In this document: positions 34,639 to 43,643 of the stretch, piece after piece | How positions within the stretch are numbered: the stretch's first letter is position 1 | Layout: each line of letters begins with the position of its first letter | Program-made: the position numbers and the translations under genes | NCBI GenBank assembly: GCA_945901405.1 | Contig: CAMDLH010000009.1 | Span: 1-62,410, forward strand | DNA length: 62,410 nt | Reading direction: 5' to 3' | From: Bordetella parapertussis | GTDB taxonomy: Bacteria; Pseudomonadota; Gammaproteobacteria; Burkholderiales; SG8-41 | Notes under the pieces: generated by a model | Databases searched by the model: none | Told to the model about the DNA's origin: nothing | What the model saw: the letters and a program-made list of their open reading frames with translations, nothing else

Positions 34639-35604
34639 TCACCGCGGCTTGATCCCCGCCATCTGCGCGATCTTGCGATAGCGCTCGGCATCGGCGGTCA
34701 CGAACGCGCGTATCTCCTGCGGCGTGTAATTTACGATAATGCTGGTGCGCGCCGCCTGATACGCGCGGCCCTCGGGGCTTTCCATCGCCGCCTTGAATCC
34801 ATCATGCAGTTTTTTGACGATGGCGTCGGGCGTTTCACTGCGCACGAAAATCGAACTCCACGAGTAGCTGACGAAATCCGCGAAGCCGCTTTCCTTCATC
34901 GTCGGCACGTCGGGCAATACCGGATGGCGCGTGTCAGCCGTGATGACCAGCGCGCGCATGCGGCCTTCGCGGATCAACTGCGCCGCGCCGCCGGAATCGA
35001 TCATGCCCGACGCAATCTGCCCGCCGATCACATCGGTCATCACCGGCGAAGCGCCTTTGTACGGCACCGGGGTGATGGGAAACCCGTTCACCATGCCAAA
35101 CCAAATGCTCAACAATTCGTAACCCGCCGAGTAATTGCCCACGGCCAACGGCACGCCCGCCTTCCTGGTGGCGGCAGCAAACTCCTTGAGCGTCTTGCTG
35201 GGAGCATTCCCCCCGACGACAAAGGCGGTCGGCGACAAGCCAAACAGAATCACCGGACGAAACTCCTTCGCCGGATCGTAAGGCAGATCCTTCATCACCA
35301 CCGGATTGACGCCGATGGTGGAGGTTGTGCCCGTCAGCAATGTGTAACCATCGGCAGCCGCGCTCTTGACCGTCTGCACCGCGATCACGCCGCTGCCGCC
35401 TGGCCGGTTATCCACTACGATGCCCTGCCCCCACAACTTCGACACCCATTCACCGTAAAAACGCGGGTTAGCATCAGCGCCGCTGCCGGCGGCAAACGGC
35501 ACCACGATGCGCAGCGGCTTGGTGGGATAGTTCTGCGCGGCGGCGCTGAAAATATTCGAGCACAGCATCGCAGCTACGATCGTGGGTAGAGAGCCTCTTG
35601 CCAT
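34639..35604 (-). CDS. Bug/TctC-family periplasmic receptor 8
   Basis: A receptor of 321 residues; AAGAGGAGAAGTTC precedes the ATG. The signal peptide ends SAAAQN. Loop 1 is unusual: VVPFAAGSGADANPRFYGEW, with SG in place of GG and a following NPRF segment instead of the (I/L)(A/G)R turn. The rest is standard (NRPGGSGVIAV, AADGYTLLTG). It lies 18 nt downstream of a carboxylesterase gene and is probably co-transcribed with it. Confidence 0.9.
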   Translation of the reverse strand: MARGSLPTIVAAMLCSNIFSAAAQNYPTKPLRIVVPFAAGSGADANPRFYGEWVSKLWGQGIVVDNRPGGSGVIAVQTVKSAAADGYTLLTGTTSTIGVNPVVMKDLPYDPAKEFRPVILFGLSPTAFVVGGNAPSKTLKEFAAATRKAGVPLAVGNYSAGYELLSIWFGMVNGFPITPVPYKGASPVMTDVIGGQIASGMIDSGGAAQLIREGRMRALVITADTRHPVLPDVPTMKESGFADFVSYSWSSIFVRSETPDAIVKKLHDGFKAAMESPEGRAYQAARTSIIVNYTPQEIRAFVTADAERYRKIAQMAGIKPR

Positions 35605-35622
35605 GAACTTCTCCTCTTAATA

Positions 35623-37224
35623 TCAAAGATGCGGCCACTGCACTTTCACGGAATCCCAAAAATCGCATTTGGCCGCATCGGGGCCGCGCTTTGCCGTTGG
35701 CGTGGCGCTGACTTCCAGATAGGCATCTCCAGCGGCCACGGGCCATGACGGATTACCCGCGCCGTTTGGATTTCCGGTTTTTGCAAGGCGCGTCCAGTAG
35801 CCCGCCATGAATTCCTTGACAGCCACGTCGGCATCCGCCGGTTTGTACTTGTCGCCAAATGGAAACAGAAACGCGTGCTCAATCGTATGATTCGCCGCTA
35901 GCGCCTTTAGCTGTGGATCATTCTCCATCGTATGCGTAAATACATAGCGGTGAACCAGCTCTTTCTGCGCACTTGAAAACGCGCGTGCCACCCGCCGGCT
36001 CGCACAGGTGAATTGTGCGTCCGTCGTAAGCTGAATGAACGCCTTCATCGGCGATGGATACGCGGATAACGGATAGGCCGCCAATATGCGATCACGTGCT
36101 TCCAGCCCAAAAACCTTTCCGATTTCAGTGGCGTAGGTTTCCGCATCCGTTATGGGCGTGCCGGATTGAACCCAGCCTATCGTTTCATCCTTGGTATCGC
36201 CGATGATGATAGGCATCGCCGAATGCGCCTGGCGAGAAATTATTCTTAGCGGTTGATCTGGAAAGACATATCCATCCATGTTTGGACCAAAAACACGCGG
36301 AAAAACGTTGGTGCCTGCCGGAACAGCGGACACGATTTCGGCTGCTGATTTGCCGCGCAGACATGCTGCAATGTCGGGCGCCGCATCACAACCCAACGCC
36401 TTGACCACACGCTGGCCGGTGCGTTCTTGAACATCCGCGAGTGTCGGGATTTCACATCCAGTAGGCACGCTGCTTTGCATCGCGGCCGCGTGGAACAACC
36501 CCCGGGCATGCGGCGAGCTGATTAACGCGCAAATACTGCCGCCGCCCGCCGAGGTGCCGAATAGCATGATTTTGCGCGGGTCGCCGCCAAAACCTGCAAT
36601 ATTTGCCCTGAGCCAGCGCAACATTGCGATCTGATCCAGATTGGCATAATTTCCAGATACTTTTTCCGGCCGTTCCACGTCCAGCGCGGCGTGGGCAAGA
36701 AATCCCAGCGCCCCCAAGCGCACGTTGAAGCTGACAACGATGACGCCTTCCGGAACGAGCACGCCACCGTTATATCTGACACCGCCGAAACCGCCCGAAC
36801 CCCGGCCGGACAGAAAACTGTTGCCTCCTCCAGTCAGCCATACCATCACCGGCAATGGTTTGGATGGAGGTTGCCGTGGACGCCAGATATTGAGCGTGAG
36901 GCAGTCCTCTTCGCCAGTTACTTTTTTTGCGCTGATCTGCGGACAGATCGCGCCAAATTGGGTGCCATCGCGCACGCCGTCCCAGGCAGATAGCACCGCT
37001 GGCGGACGCCAGCGCAAATCACCGACTGGCGGCTTGGCATAGGGCAAGCCCTTGAATGCAACGAGTTCGCCCTCCACCGCGCCGCGTACCGCACCCTGCT
37101 CCGTACATGCAACGTCTGGCCCGGTGACATCACAACGCTTTGCCGCCGGTTCAGCCGCCAGTGACAGCGAAATTCCAGTGACCAGACCAAACGCTATTTG
37201 CACACAATATGACTGAGCGTTCAT
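35623..37224 (-). CDS. Type B carboxylesterase, secreted
   Basis: A 533-residue protein with a signal peptide ending about SLAAEP. The family N-terminal motif FKGLPYAKPPVGDLRW, the oxyanion VMVWLTGGGNSF, the nucleophile FGTSAGGGSI (Ser in GTSAG), and the C-terminal His region TIEHAFLFPFGD are present. Cys pairs (CDVTGPDVAC, CEIPTLADVQ) suit a periplasmic or extracellular location. It hydrolyses carboxylic esters. ATG 37224 is preferred after AGAGGATGG, although 37230 is possible. Next gene is a Bug receptor 18 nt on, suggesting release of a carboxylate in the periplasm for that receptor to bind. Confidence 0.9.
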   Translation of the reverse strand: MNAQSYCVQIAFGLVTGISLSLAAEPAAKRCDVTGPDVACTEQGAVRGAVEGELVAFKGLPYAKPPVGDLRWRPPAVLSAWDGVRDGTQFGAICPQISAKKVTGEEDCLTLNIWRPRQPPSKPLPVMVWLTGGGNSFLSGRGSGGFGGVRYNGGVLVPEGVIVVSFNVRLGALGFLAHAALDVERPEKVSGNYANLDQIAMLRWLRANIAGFGGDPRKIMLFGTSAGGGSICALISSPHARGLFHAAAMQSSVPTGCEIPTLADVQERTGQRVVKALGCDAAPDIAACLRGKSAAEIVSAVPAGTNVFPRVFGPNMDGYVFPDQPLRIISRQAHSAMPIIIGDTKDETIGWVQSGTPITDAETYATEIGKVFGLEARDRILAAYPLSAYPSPMKAFIQLTTDAQFTCASRRVARAFSSAQKELVHRYVFTHTMENDPQLKALAANHTIEHAFLFPFGDKYKPADADVAVKEFMAGYWTRLAKTGNPNGAGNPSWPVAAGDAYLEVSATPTAKRGPDAAKCDFWDSVKVQWPHL

Positions 37225-37325
37225 AACCATCCTCTCTGCTTTTCATATTGAAGAGAACACCGGTACAACGGAAAAATGGCGAGCCTTGTCGTTTCTCCTT
37301 AATCCGTCGAAATTCGTCCCTGGAG

Positions 37326-38297
37326 TTATTCCATCCGCAGCCCGATGTCCTTCACCATTTTTTCGTTGATGCGAAACTGCTCGCGCAAATAGGCGTTGTA
37401 TTGATCGGCATTGAGATAGACAGAATACAAACCGATCTTGGAGAGGCCCGTTTTGACTTCGGGCAATTCGAGCGAGCGCGCAAATTCGGCGCTCAGGCGG
37501 TCAATCGCCGCCTTGGGCGCCGCCGAGCGCATGACCGCGCCGAACCAGTTGAGCACTTCGTATCCGCTGAAACCGGATTCGTGAAACGTCGGCACGTCTT
37601 TCATCACCTCCGAGCGCTGCAAGGTGGTCACTGCGATCGGGCGCAATTTGCCCGACGTGACGAACGGCATGGCCTCGGAAACATTGCCGACGAGGATGGT
37701 GGTATGCCCGCCTATCACCGCGATCGTCGCCGGCGCGCCGCCGTTATACGGCACGTTGATCATATCGACCTTGGCCATCGATTTGAAAATCTCGCCCGCC
37801 ATGCGTTGCGGTCCGGTGGGGCTGGCGGTGCCGTAGGTGAGTTCGCCCGGCTTCGAGCGCGCGAGCGCCACGAGATCCTTCGGCGTTCTCACCGGCAATG
37901 ACGGGTGCACCGAAAACAGCAGCGGATTGGCCACCAGCCGCGCCACGCCGGTGAAATCCTTTTGCGTGTCGTACGGCAGTTTGCGCGCGAACAGATTGAT
38001 GGTGTAACTCGGCCCCATCAGCAGCAGCGTGTGCGCATCCGCCGGCGCGCGCGCGACGAGCTCAGTGCCCACCACCGTGCCGCCGCCGGGGCGGTCTTCA
38101 ACGATGATGTTTTGCCCCAGCGCCTTCGACATCGAGGGCGCAACCAATCGGCCGATGATGTCGATGGTGCCGCCGGGTGCGAACGGCACGACAAAGCGCA
38201 CGGGCCGCACGGGAAAAGTCTGCGCCTGCGCAATGCCCGCGAGAGACAACACACCACACACAGAATAAAAATGTAAGTTATTGATTTTAATCATCAT
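37326..38297 (-). CDS. Bug/TctC-family periplasmic receptor 9
   Basis: A receptor of 323 residues. It starts MMIKINNLHFYS, encoded by an AT-rich stretch that contains the repeated motif; the signal peptide ends IAQAQT. Loop 1 is the common type, VVPFAPGGTIDIIGR, then RPGGGTVVGTELVA. It lies 43 nt after the racemase-like gene and 101 nt before the esterase in the same direction, so racemase-Bug-esterase-Bug may be one transcript. Confidence 0.9.
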   Translation of the reverse strand: MMIKINNLHFYSVCGVLSLAGIAQAQTFPVRPVRFVVPFAPGGTIDIIGRLVAPSMSKALGQNIIVEDRPGGGTVVGTELVARAPADAHTLLLMGPSYTINLFARKLPYDTQKDFTGVARLVANPLLFSVHPSLPVRTPKDLVALARSKPGELTYGTASPTGPQRMAGEIFKSMAKVDMINVPYNGGAPATIAVIGGHTTILVGNVSEAMPFVTSGKLRPIAVTTLQRSEVMKDVPTFHESGFSGYEVLNWFGAVMRSAAPKAAIDRLSAEFARSLELPEVKTGLSKIGLYSVYLNADQYNAYLREQFRINEKMVKDIGLRME

Positions 38298-38340
38298 TTA
38301 ATCTCACGCAAGAAACCAGCACTAAACTCAACTCTAATCT

Positions 38341-39108
38341 CTACCCCAGCCGTTCCTGCCACATCCCGCCGCTCGCCTCACCCGGCCAGCCAAAGTAGCG
38401 CGGCTGTAGCCCCGAATGAAACCAAGTGACAAACGTATACACAGTGAAGATTGGAATGCGCAGACGTGCATTCAGCGCCGCCGCGTACGGCGCCATGTTG
38501 TGATTCTCGCAGACAATCGCGCCGACTTCCGGGTGACGGCGCAGCAGTTCTTCACCGGCTTCGAGTATGTCCTGCTCGGCGAGCGCGTAATCCATGTCGA
38601 GCGTGTCGCCGAGCATCACGCGCGTGAATTCGCGGCCATTCTCCGTGCCCATCACCGGCGTGTCGTGCGGCGCGCCGATGGCGTCCCAGTGCTCGGGCGT
38701 AATGCGATCTCCATGCACCGACAGCACGCCGACGCGTTTGCCCGGCGGCAACAGACGCTCGACCAGCGGCACCTGCATCAGCGATGAGCTCGCCACCGGC
38801 ACGTTCACGTGCGCGGCGAGTTGCTTCTGGAAAATCGCGAGAAAGCCGCCGGTGGTGGTGATGCCGTCCGCGCCCTCCTTCACCAATTCCTCGGCCGCCT
38901 TGAGAAACGCCGGGCCAAGGCCCTTGCCTTTTTCGTGGATCACCACGCGCGCGGTGGCGCCCGGCACCACCTTGTACATCACCGGAAACGGCCACGTATA
39001 AGCATTGCCGGTGTCGCCCGGCGGACGCGGCCATTTGGTATCCAGCATCAGTATGCCGATGCGCGCGCCGTAAACCGTTTTGCCACCCAGTGCCTTGCGT
39101 TCGTTCAT
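38341..39108 (-). CDS. Asp/Glu/hydantoin racemase-fold protein lacking both usual cysteines
   Basis: A 255-residue protein of the aspartate/glutamate racemase-like superfamily: IGILMLDTKWPRPPGD, DGITTTGGFLAIFQ, VPVASSSLMQVP, RVGVLSVHGD and CENHNMAPYAAAL. In relatives the two catalytic cysteines sit in TSCGFL and ECTNMPPYA. Here those positions read TTGGFL and ENHNMAPYA, so both are replaced; one Cys lies two residues before the second site. The protein probably is not a classical racemase; binding or a lyase/isomerase role is possible. AAGAGGTT precedes ATG 39108. It leads the Bug 9 operon. Confidence 0.8.
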   Translation of the reverse strand: MNERKALGGKTVYGARIGILMLDTKWPRPPGDTGNAYTWPFPVMYKVVPGATARVVIHEKGKGLGPAFLKAAEELVKEGADGITTTGGFLAIFQKQLAAHVNVPVASSSLMQVPLVERLLPPGKRVGVLSVHGDRITPEHWDAIGAPHDTPVMGTENGREFTRVMLGDTLDMDYALAEQDILEAGEELLRRHPEVGAIVCENHNMAPYAAALNARLRIPIFTVYTFVTWFHSGLQPRYFGWPGEASGGMWQERLG

Positions 39109-39200
39109 GCGCAACCTCTTTCACAGTCGAATGCGAATTGTAGCGCTTGCGCCTATACTTGCGCCTGACACACCGCGTGCCCCGTGAATTGGAGAACCCG

Positions 39201-40160
39201 ATGCGCCTCGCTTCATTGCTGATTGCCGCACTTGCCGCCGCGAACGGGCATGCACAAACGCCCGTGTATCCCACGAAGCCGATACGCATGATCGTGCCGT
39301 TTACACCGGGCGGCCCCGCCGACATCGGCGGGCGCATCGTCGCGCAGAAGCTGAACGAGGCCTGGGGCCAGCAGGTCATCGTCGAGAATCGCGCCGGCGC
39401 CAGCGGCACCATAGGGGCCGATGCCGTGGCGAAAGCGCCGCCCGACGGCTACACGATGCTGCTCAATGCGTCGATCCACGTCATCGTGCCGAGTCTCTTC
39501 AAGAAAATGCCGTACGACGCGATTCGCGATTTCACGCCGGTGTCGGTGGTGTATTCATCGCCGCTGTTGCTGGCGGTGACACCGACGCTGCCGGTTAAAA
39601 ACGTCAGGGAGTTCATCGCACTCGCCAAGGCGCGGCCGGGCGAGCTTGCGTTCGCATCCGCCGGCAGCGGCTCGTCCACGCATCTCACCGCCGAGCTGTT
39701 GAAAACCGTCACCGGCACGAAGATGACGCATGTGCCGTACAAGGGCCAGTCGCAGGCGCTGACCGACCTTATCGCGGGGCACATCCCGTTCATGTTCAAC
39801 AGCCTGCCGCCGGTGATTGAATTCGTACGTGCGGGGCGGCTGCGCGTGCTGGCGATCACCTCGACTACGCGCGCGAAACAGTTTCCCGATGTGCCGACCT
39901 TCGCCGAGTCCGGCTACAAGGATTTGATCACCGGCTCGTGGTACGCGGTGTGGCTGCCGGCGAAAACGCCGGATGCGATAGTCACGCGGTTAAACACCGA
40001 GATCGCGCGCATCATCAAGGAGCCCGACGTGCGCAACCGCATCCTCGATCTCGGCGGCGAGCCGGTGGGCAATACACCCGCCGAATTCGACGCCTTCCAG
40101 AAAGCCGAGATGACGCGCTGGGCGCAGGTCATCAAGGCCGCGGGCGCGAAAGTGGAGTGA
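39201..40160 (+). CDS. Bug/TctC-family periplasmic receptor 10
   Basis: A receptor of 319 residues; GGAGAACCC precedes ATG 39201. Signal peptide ends NGHAQT. Loop 1 is IVPFTPGGPADIGGR, followed by ENRAGASGTIGADA, PPDGYTMLLN and GSGSSTHLTAELL. It diverges from the racemase-like gene across about 90 nt and is followed after 62 nt by a small secreted protein gene. Confidence 0.9.
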   Translation: MRLASLLIAALAAANGHAQTPVYPTKPIRMIVPFTPGGPADIGGRIVAQKLNEAWGQQVIVENRAGASGTIGADAVAKAPPDGYTMLLNASIHVIVPSLFKKMPYDAIRDFTPVSVVYSSPLLLAVTPTLPVKNVREFIALAKARPGELAFASAGSGSSTHLTAELLKTVTGTKMTHVPYKGQSQALTDLIAGHIPFMFNSLPPVIEFVRAGRLRVLAITSTTRAKQFPDVPTFAESGYKDLITGSWYAVWLPAKTPDAIVTRLNTEIARIIKEPDVRNRILDLGGEPVGNTPAEFDAFQKAEMTRWAQVIKAAGAKVE

Positions 40161-40222
40161 CTGATTTTTTATCAACAGCGTGAAGATAGTAGTTGCTCGA
40201 ACATTCACAAGGAGCCGCCACC

Positions 40223-40672
40223 ATGCAATCGCATCAAAATCGTGCCGTCCTTTGCTATTTTGTACTGGCCGCCTTACTGACCCCCGCCGCGTACGCGCTC
40301 GACGACTCCGGCGCGAAGGCCGTCATCGCGCGCTTCATGGGTGCGCAGAAAATCGAGGGCATGGATACCTCGGCGCGGCAGCATGTGGTTGCCGACCTCA
40401 ATAGCGACGGCAAGCCGGATATCGTGCTGCTTTGGGATGCATTGGGGCCGACATTCGGCTACTCCAAGATGTCGGTTTTTCTGGATCAGGGTAAAAACTA
40501 TCGCACCATTACCACCGATTTGCCGGGCCAGGTCGAAACGCTCACGGTCAAGGGATCAACCATACTGGTCGACACGCTGCAGCCGGGGCCAAAAGATCCG
40601 CGTTGCTGCCCGACGCAAAAAAAACGTGTGACGTATCAGTGGACAGGCGGCAAGCTCGTGCAATTGAAGTAG
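40223..40672 (+). CDS. Small exported protein with a Ca-binding-like D-x-N-x-D-G loop
   Basis: A 149-residue protein starting after AAGGAGCC at ATG 40223. The signal peptide core CYFVLAALLTPAAYA ends before LDDSG. The mature protein contains VVADLNSDGKPDIVLLWD, an FG-GAP/EF-hand-like calcium loop, and a CC pair in DPRCCPTQKK. The function is not recognised. It lies downstream of Bug 10, but a shared role is unclear. Confidence 0.7.
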   Translation: MQSHQNRAVLCYFVLAALLTPAAYALDDSGAKAVIARFMGAQKIEGMDTSARQHVVADLNSDGKPDIVLLWDALGPTFGYSKMSVFLDQGKNYRTITTDLPGQVETLTVKGSTILVDTLQPGPKDPRCCPTQKKRVTYQWTGGKLVQLK

Positions 40673-40766
40673 CCTGCGTGTATGAATTCGGCGCCTGTCG
40701 AGAACGTCATCGCGAAATACGTGTACCACCTCCGGCGATCAGCACCGCGCCGATTGCATGGAATGA

Positions 40767-41351
40767 CTACTTCTTCTTGTCTTCCCGCAACACCCGCCAT
40801 GCCGGCCCAAGCATCGACCATTGCTTGCCGTCCCAATACAGCAGGTGATATTTCATGCCTGATTCCTTGCCCGGCTCCAGATACTCGACTTCGTAGAACA
40901 TCATGCCCGGTTTCAGCGCCTCTGCGGCAACGCGCCGCGTGCCGCCGGGGAATTCCTTGTGAGCGACGCTGCCTTCGCGGTAGGCGATGATGTCCTCGGT
41001 TTTCGCTCCGTGCACCTTGACCACGGTCTGCGTCGCGCGCGCGAGCTTGGGCGCGCCGTCTTCCTTGAAATTCAGTTTCTTGTGCATGTCGAGAATCGCG
41101 CTTTGCACGTCCGGCGCGATCTTGTCCTTGAACGCGGCCTTCGCGCGCGCCTCGTTGGGGATCAGCCCGGCGAACAATGCCGTCGCGCCCTTGTTGTCTT
41201 TTTTCACGTGCACGGTCTGATGCACAAGCTCGAACAACGCCTTGAGGTTTTCCGGTTTGTTCTCGTGCTTGAACGCCTGTGCCGCCGCGCCCGCGTTGAA
41301 CACAAAACCACACATCCCCACAAACGACACGATAGCTAATTTTCTGATCAT
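40767..41351 (-). CDS. Exported protein of unknown function
   Basis: A 194-residue protein with a signal peptide (MIRKLAIVSFVGMCGFVFNA, cleavage about AAAQA). It has an N-terminal helical, Lys-rich region (LKALFELVHQTVHVKKDNKG, then FAGLIPNEARAK) and a C-terminal beta-rich part ending WDGKQWSMLGPAWRVL. AAGGAGAAG precedes ATG 41351. No known family is recognised. It is convergent with the 40223 gene and precedes nothing obvious; Bug 11 lies 48 nt upstream in the same direction. Confidence 0.7.
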   Translation of the reverse strand: MIRKLAIVSFVGMCGFVFNAGAAAQAFKHENKPENLKALFELVHQTVHVKKDNKGATALFAGLIPNEARAKAAFKDKIAPDVQSAILDMHKKLNFKEDGAPKLARATQTVVKVHGAKTEDIIAYREGSVAHKEFPGGTRRVAAEALKPGMMFYEVEYLEPGKESGMKYHLLYWDGKQWSMLGPAWRVLREDKKK

Positions 41352-41399
41352 CGTCTTCTCCTTGCTTTGAATCGTATTAACAGCATACACCGGTTTGCG

Positions 41400-42356
41400 T
41401 CAGTTGGGTTTCGCGCCCGAAAACTTGACTACCTTCGCCCACTTCACAAGCTCGCTCCTGATGAACGCCGTAAACTCTTCGGGACTGTTGGCGTTGATCT
41501 CGAAGCCCTGCACGGTCAGTTGTTGCCTGACATCAGGCGACTGCAACGCCTTGATGGTTTCAGCATGCAAGCGGTTGATGATCGCGCGCGGCGTCTGCGC
41601 GGGCGCGAGCACGCCGTACCAGCCGGTGACTTCAAAACCTTTGAGGCCGCTCTCGGACACCGTGGGCAATTCAGGCACAAGTTCGGAGCGCTTCATCGAC
41701 GTCACCGCCAGTACCTTGATGCGGCCCGCCTTCATGTGCGGCAGCGCGGGCGTGAGCGTCGAGAAGATCACCTGTATGTTGCCGGCAATCACGTCGATCA
41801 GCGCGGGCGCGCTGGCTTTGTACGGCACGTGGGTGATTTTCACGTGCGCCATCATGTTGAAAAGCTCCAGCGCCAGATGGCCGGGGCTGCCCACGCCACC
41901 GGAGCCCGCGAGCAGCGGCTTCGCCTTGGCAAGCGTGATGAAATGCTCCACGGAGTTCGCCTGCGCGGACGGATGCAGCACCAGCACATTCACCGAGTCA
42001 ACCGTTTTTGTGATCGGCGCGAAATCACGCAGCGTATCGAACGGCAATTTTGCATAAAGCGATGCGTTGATCGCCAGCGCGCCGTTGGCGCCGAAGAGCA
42101 GCGTGTAACCATCGGCACGCGCGCGCGCCGCGATTTCGGCGGCAATATTACCCGCGGCACCGGCGCGATTATCGACGATGACGTTTTGCCCCAGCAGCTC
42201 GGATAGTTTTGTAGCCACCGGACGCGCCGCGGCATCGAGCGCGCTGCCCGAAGGAAAACCGACGAGCAGACGCAGCGGCTTGTCGGGATAGCTTTGCGCG
42301 TACGCTACAGTGGAAATCAGCAAGGCTGAAAATGTAAAAATAATGTTTAAAGACAT
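41400..42356 (-). CDS. Bug/TctC-family periplasmic receptor 11
   Basis: A receptor of 318 residues with an AT-coded signal peptide MSLNIIFTFSALLISTVAYA. Loop 1 is LVGFPSGSALDAAAR, with SGS in place of PGG. It continues NRAGAAGNIAAEI, RADGYTLLFG, HPSAQANSVEHFI and the unusually short GSGGVGSPGHLALELF. The end is KFSGAKPN. The start lies 5 nt from the AT-rich motif 'AGTATATG', with no clear Shine-Dalgarno. Confidence 0.88.
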   Translation of the reverse strand: MSLNIIFTFSALLISTVAYAQSYPDKPLRLLVGFPSGSALDAAARPVATKLSELLGQNVIVDNRAGAAGNIAAEIAARARADGYTLLFGANGALAINASLYAKLPFDTLRDFAPITKTVDSVNVLVLHPSAQANSVEHFITLAKAKPLLAGSGGVGSPGHLALELFNMMAHVKITHVPYKASAPALIDVIAGNIQVIFSTLTPALPHMKAGRIKVLAVTSMKRSELVPELPTVSESGLKGFEVTGWYGVLAPAQTPRAIINRLHAETIKALQSPDVRQQLTVQGFEINANSPEEFTAFIRSELVKWAKVVKFSGAKPN

Positions 42357-42408
42357 ATACTTACGATATCTCTGTATTCATCCACGCACATCGCCAACTA
42401 CCAACACC

Positions 42409-42502
42409 GTCATTCCGGCGGAAGCCGGAATCCAGTGCGTAACAAGCAGCGCTTTGCGCCGGATTTATTGCGTACAGGATGCCAGCCTGCGCTGGCATGA
42501 CG
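42409..42502. repeat. Palindromic intergenic repeat, family A-related, diverged copy
   Basis: GTCATTCCGGCGGAAGCCGG at the left and CCAGCCTGCGCTGGCATGAC at the right, with an internal TTTGCGCCGGATTTATTGCG. It shares the GTCATTCC/GGCATGAC ends and size of family A but the arms differ. It lies between divergent Bug genes. Confidence 0.6.
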
Positions 42503-42637
42503 GTGGCGAGGCGCCATCCGCGCGCTACCACGCCTTCAATTCGCCAACTCACAAACGCCAGTGTAATCCGCCGCGCACCGTGGCGCTACGCGTGCAAACG
42601 TGGCAAAGTCCGGCCCCTGAGTTGCATACACATCCGC

Positions 42638-43603
42638 ATGAAAATTTCGCAATTATTCTTGGCGCTGTGCGCCGCCGTGGCTGGGGCAAGCAGCGTTGCA
42701 CAACCCTACCCGACCAAGCCCATGCGCTTTCTTGTCGGCTTCACGCCGGGCGGCGCGTCCGACATCACCACGCGCATCATCGGGCAGAAGCTCAACGAAC
42801 AATTCGGCCAGCCCGTCATCATCGACAATCGCGCGGGTGCTGCCGGCGCAATCGCCGCGCGCATCGTCGCGCAGGCAGCACCCGACGGCCATACGCTGTT
42901 GTCGGGCGCAACCAGCATCCTCGCGATCAACCCTGCCTTGTCGCCGAAGCTCGATTACGACCCGGTGAAGGATTTCGCGCCGGTGTCGCATATGCTGTCG
43001 ATGCCGCAGGTGCTGGTGGCGCATCCGTCGGTGAAGGCCGCGAATCTGCGCGAGCTGATCGCGCTCGCCAAGGCGCGGCCAGGCGAGCTTAATTACTCGT
43101 CGTCGGGCGGCGGCAGTTCGAGTCATCTTGCGGTGGAGTTGCTCAAGTTCATGACCGGCATCAATCTTGTGCACGTGCCGTTCAAGGGCAGCGGCCAGTC
43201 GATGCCCGCGCTGCTGGCGGGGCAAGTGCAATTGATTTTCGATCCGATACCGACCTCGCTGCCGCATGTGCGCAGCGGCAGATTGCGCGCGCTGGCGATA
43301 TCGACGGCGAAACGTTCGCCCGCGATTCCCGAATTGCCCACCGCCGCCGAATCCGGCGTGCCAGGCTACGAGAGCAGCCTGTGGTACGGCGTGCTGGTAC
43401 CCGCCGCCACGCCCGCGCCCATCGTGCTGCGGCTTAACAAGGCGCTGAACGACGCGTTGCGCTCACCCGATCTCATCGAACGTTTTGCGGCACTCGGCGC
43501 CGAGCCTACAGGCGGCACGCCGGCGGCATTCGGCAAAACCATCCATGATGAAATCGCCAAGTGGGGCAAGGTCGTCAAGAGCGCGGGCATCAAGGGCGAG
43601 TAA
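42638..43603 (+). CDS. Bug/TctC-family periplasmic receptor 12
   Basis: A receptor of 321 residues. ATG 42638 opens the signal peptide MKISQLFLALCAAVAGASSV; longer frames upstream run through the repeat. Loop 1 is LVGFTPGGASDITTR, then DNRAGAAGAIAARIV, APDGHTLLSG and SSGGGSSSHLAVELL. The end is KSAGIKGE. It lies 40 nt before the carboxymuconolactone decarboxylase-like gene, with a further Bug gene after it. Confidence 0.9.
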   Translation: MKISQLFLALCAAVAGASSVAQPYPTKPMRFLVGFTPGGASDITTRIIGQKLNEQFGQPVIIDNRAGAAGAIAARIVAQAAPDGHTLLSGATSILAINPALSPKLDYDPVKDFAPVSHMLSMPQVLVAHPSVKAANLRELIALAKARPGELNYSSSGGGSSSHLAVELLKFMTGINLVHVPFKGSGQSMPALLAGQVQLIFDPIPTSLPHVRSGRLRALAISTAKRSPAIPELPTAAESGVPGYESSLWYGVLVPAATPAPIVLRLNKALNDALRSPDLIERFAALGAEPTGGTPAAFGKTIHDEIAKWGKVVKSAGIKGE

Positions 43604-43643
43604 CAGAATTTTTTCACCAACGAACCAACCAAAGGAAGCAAGC

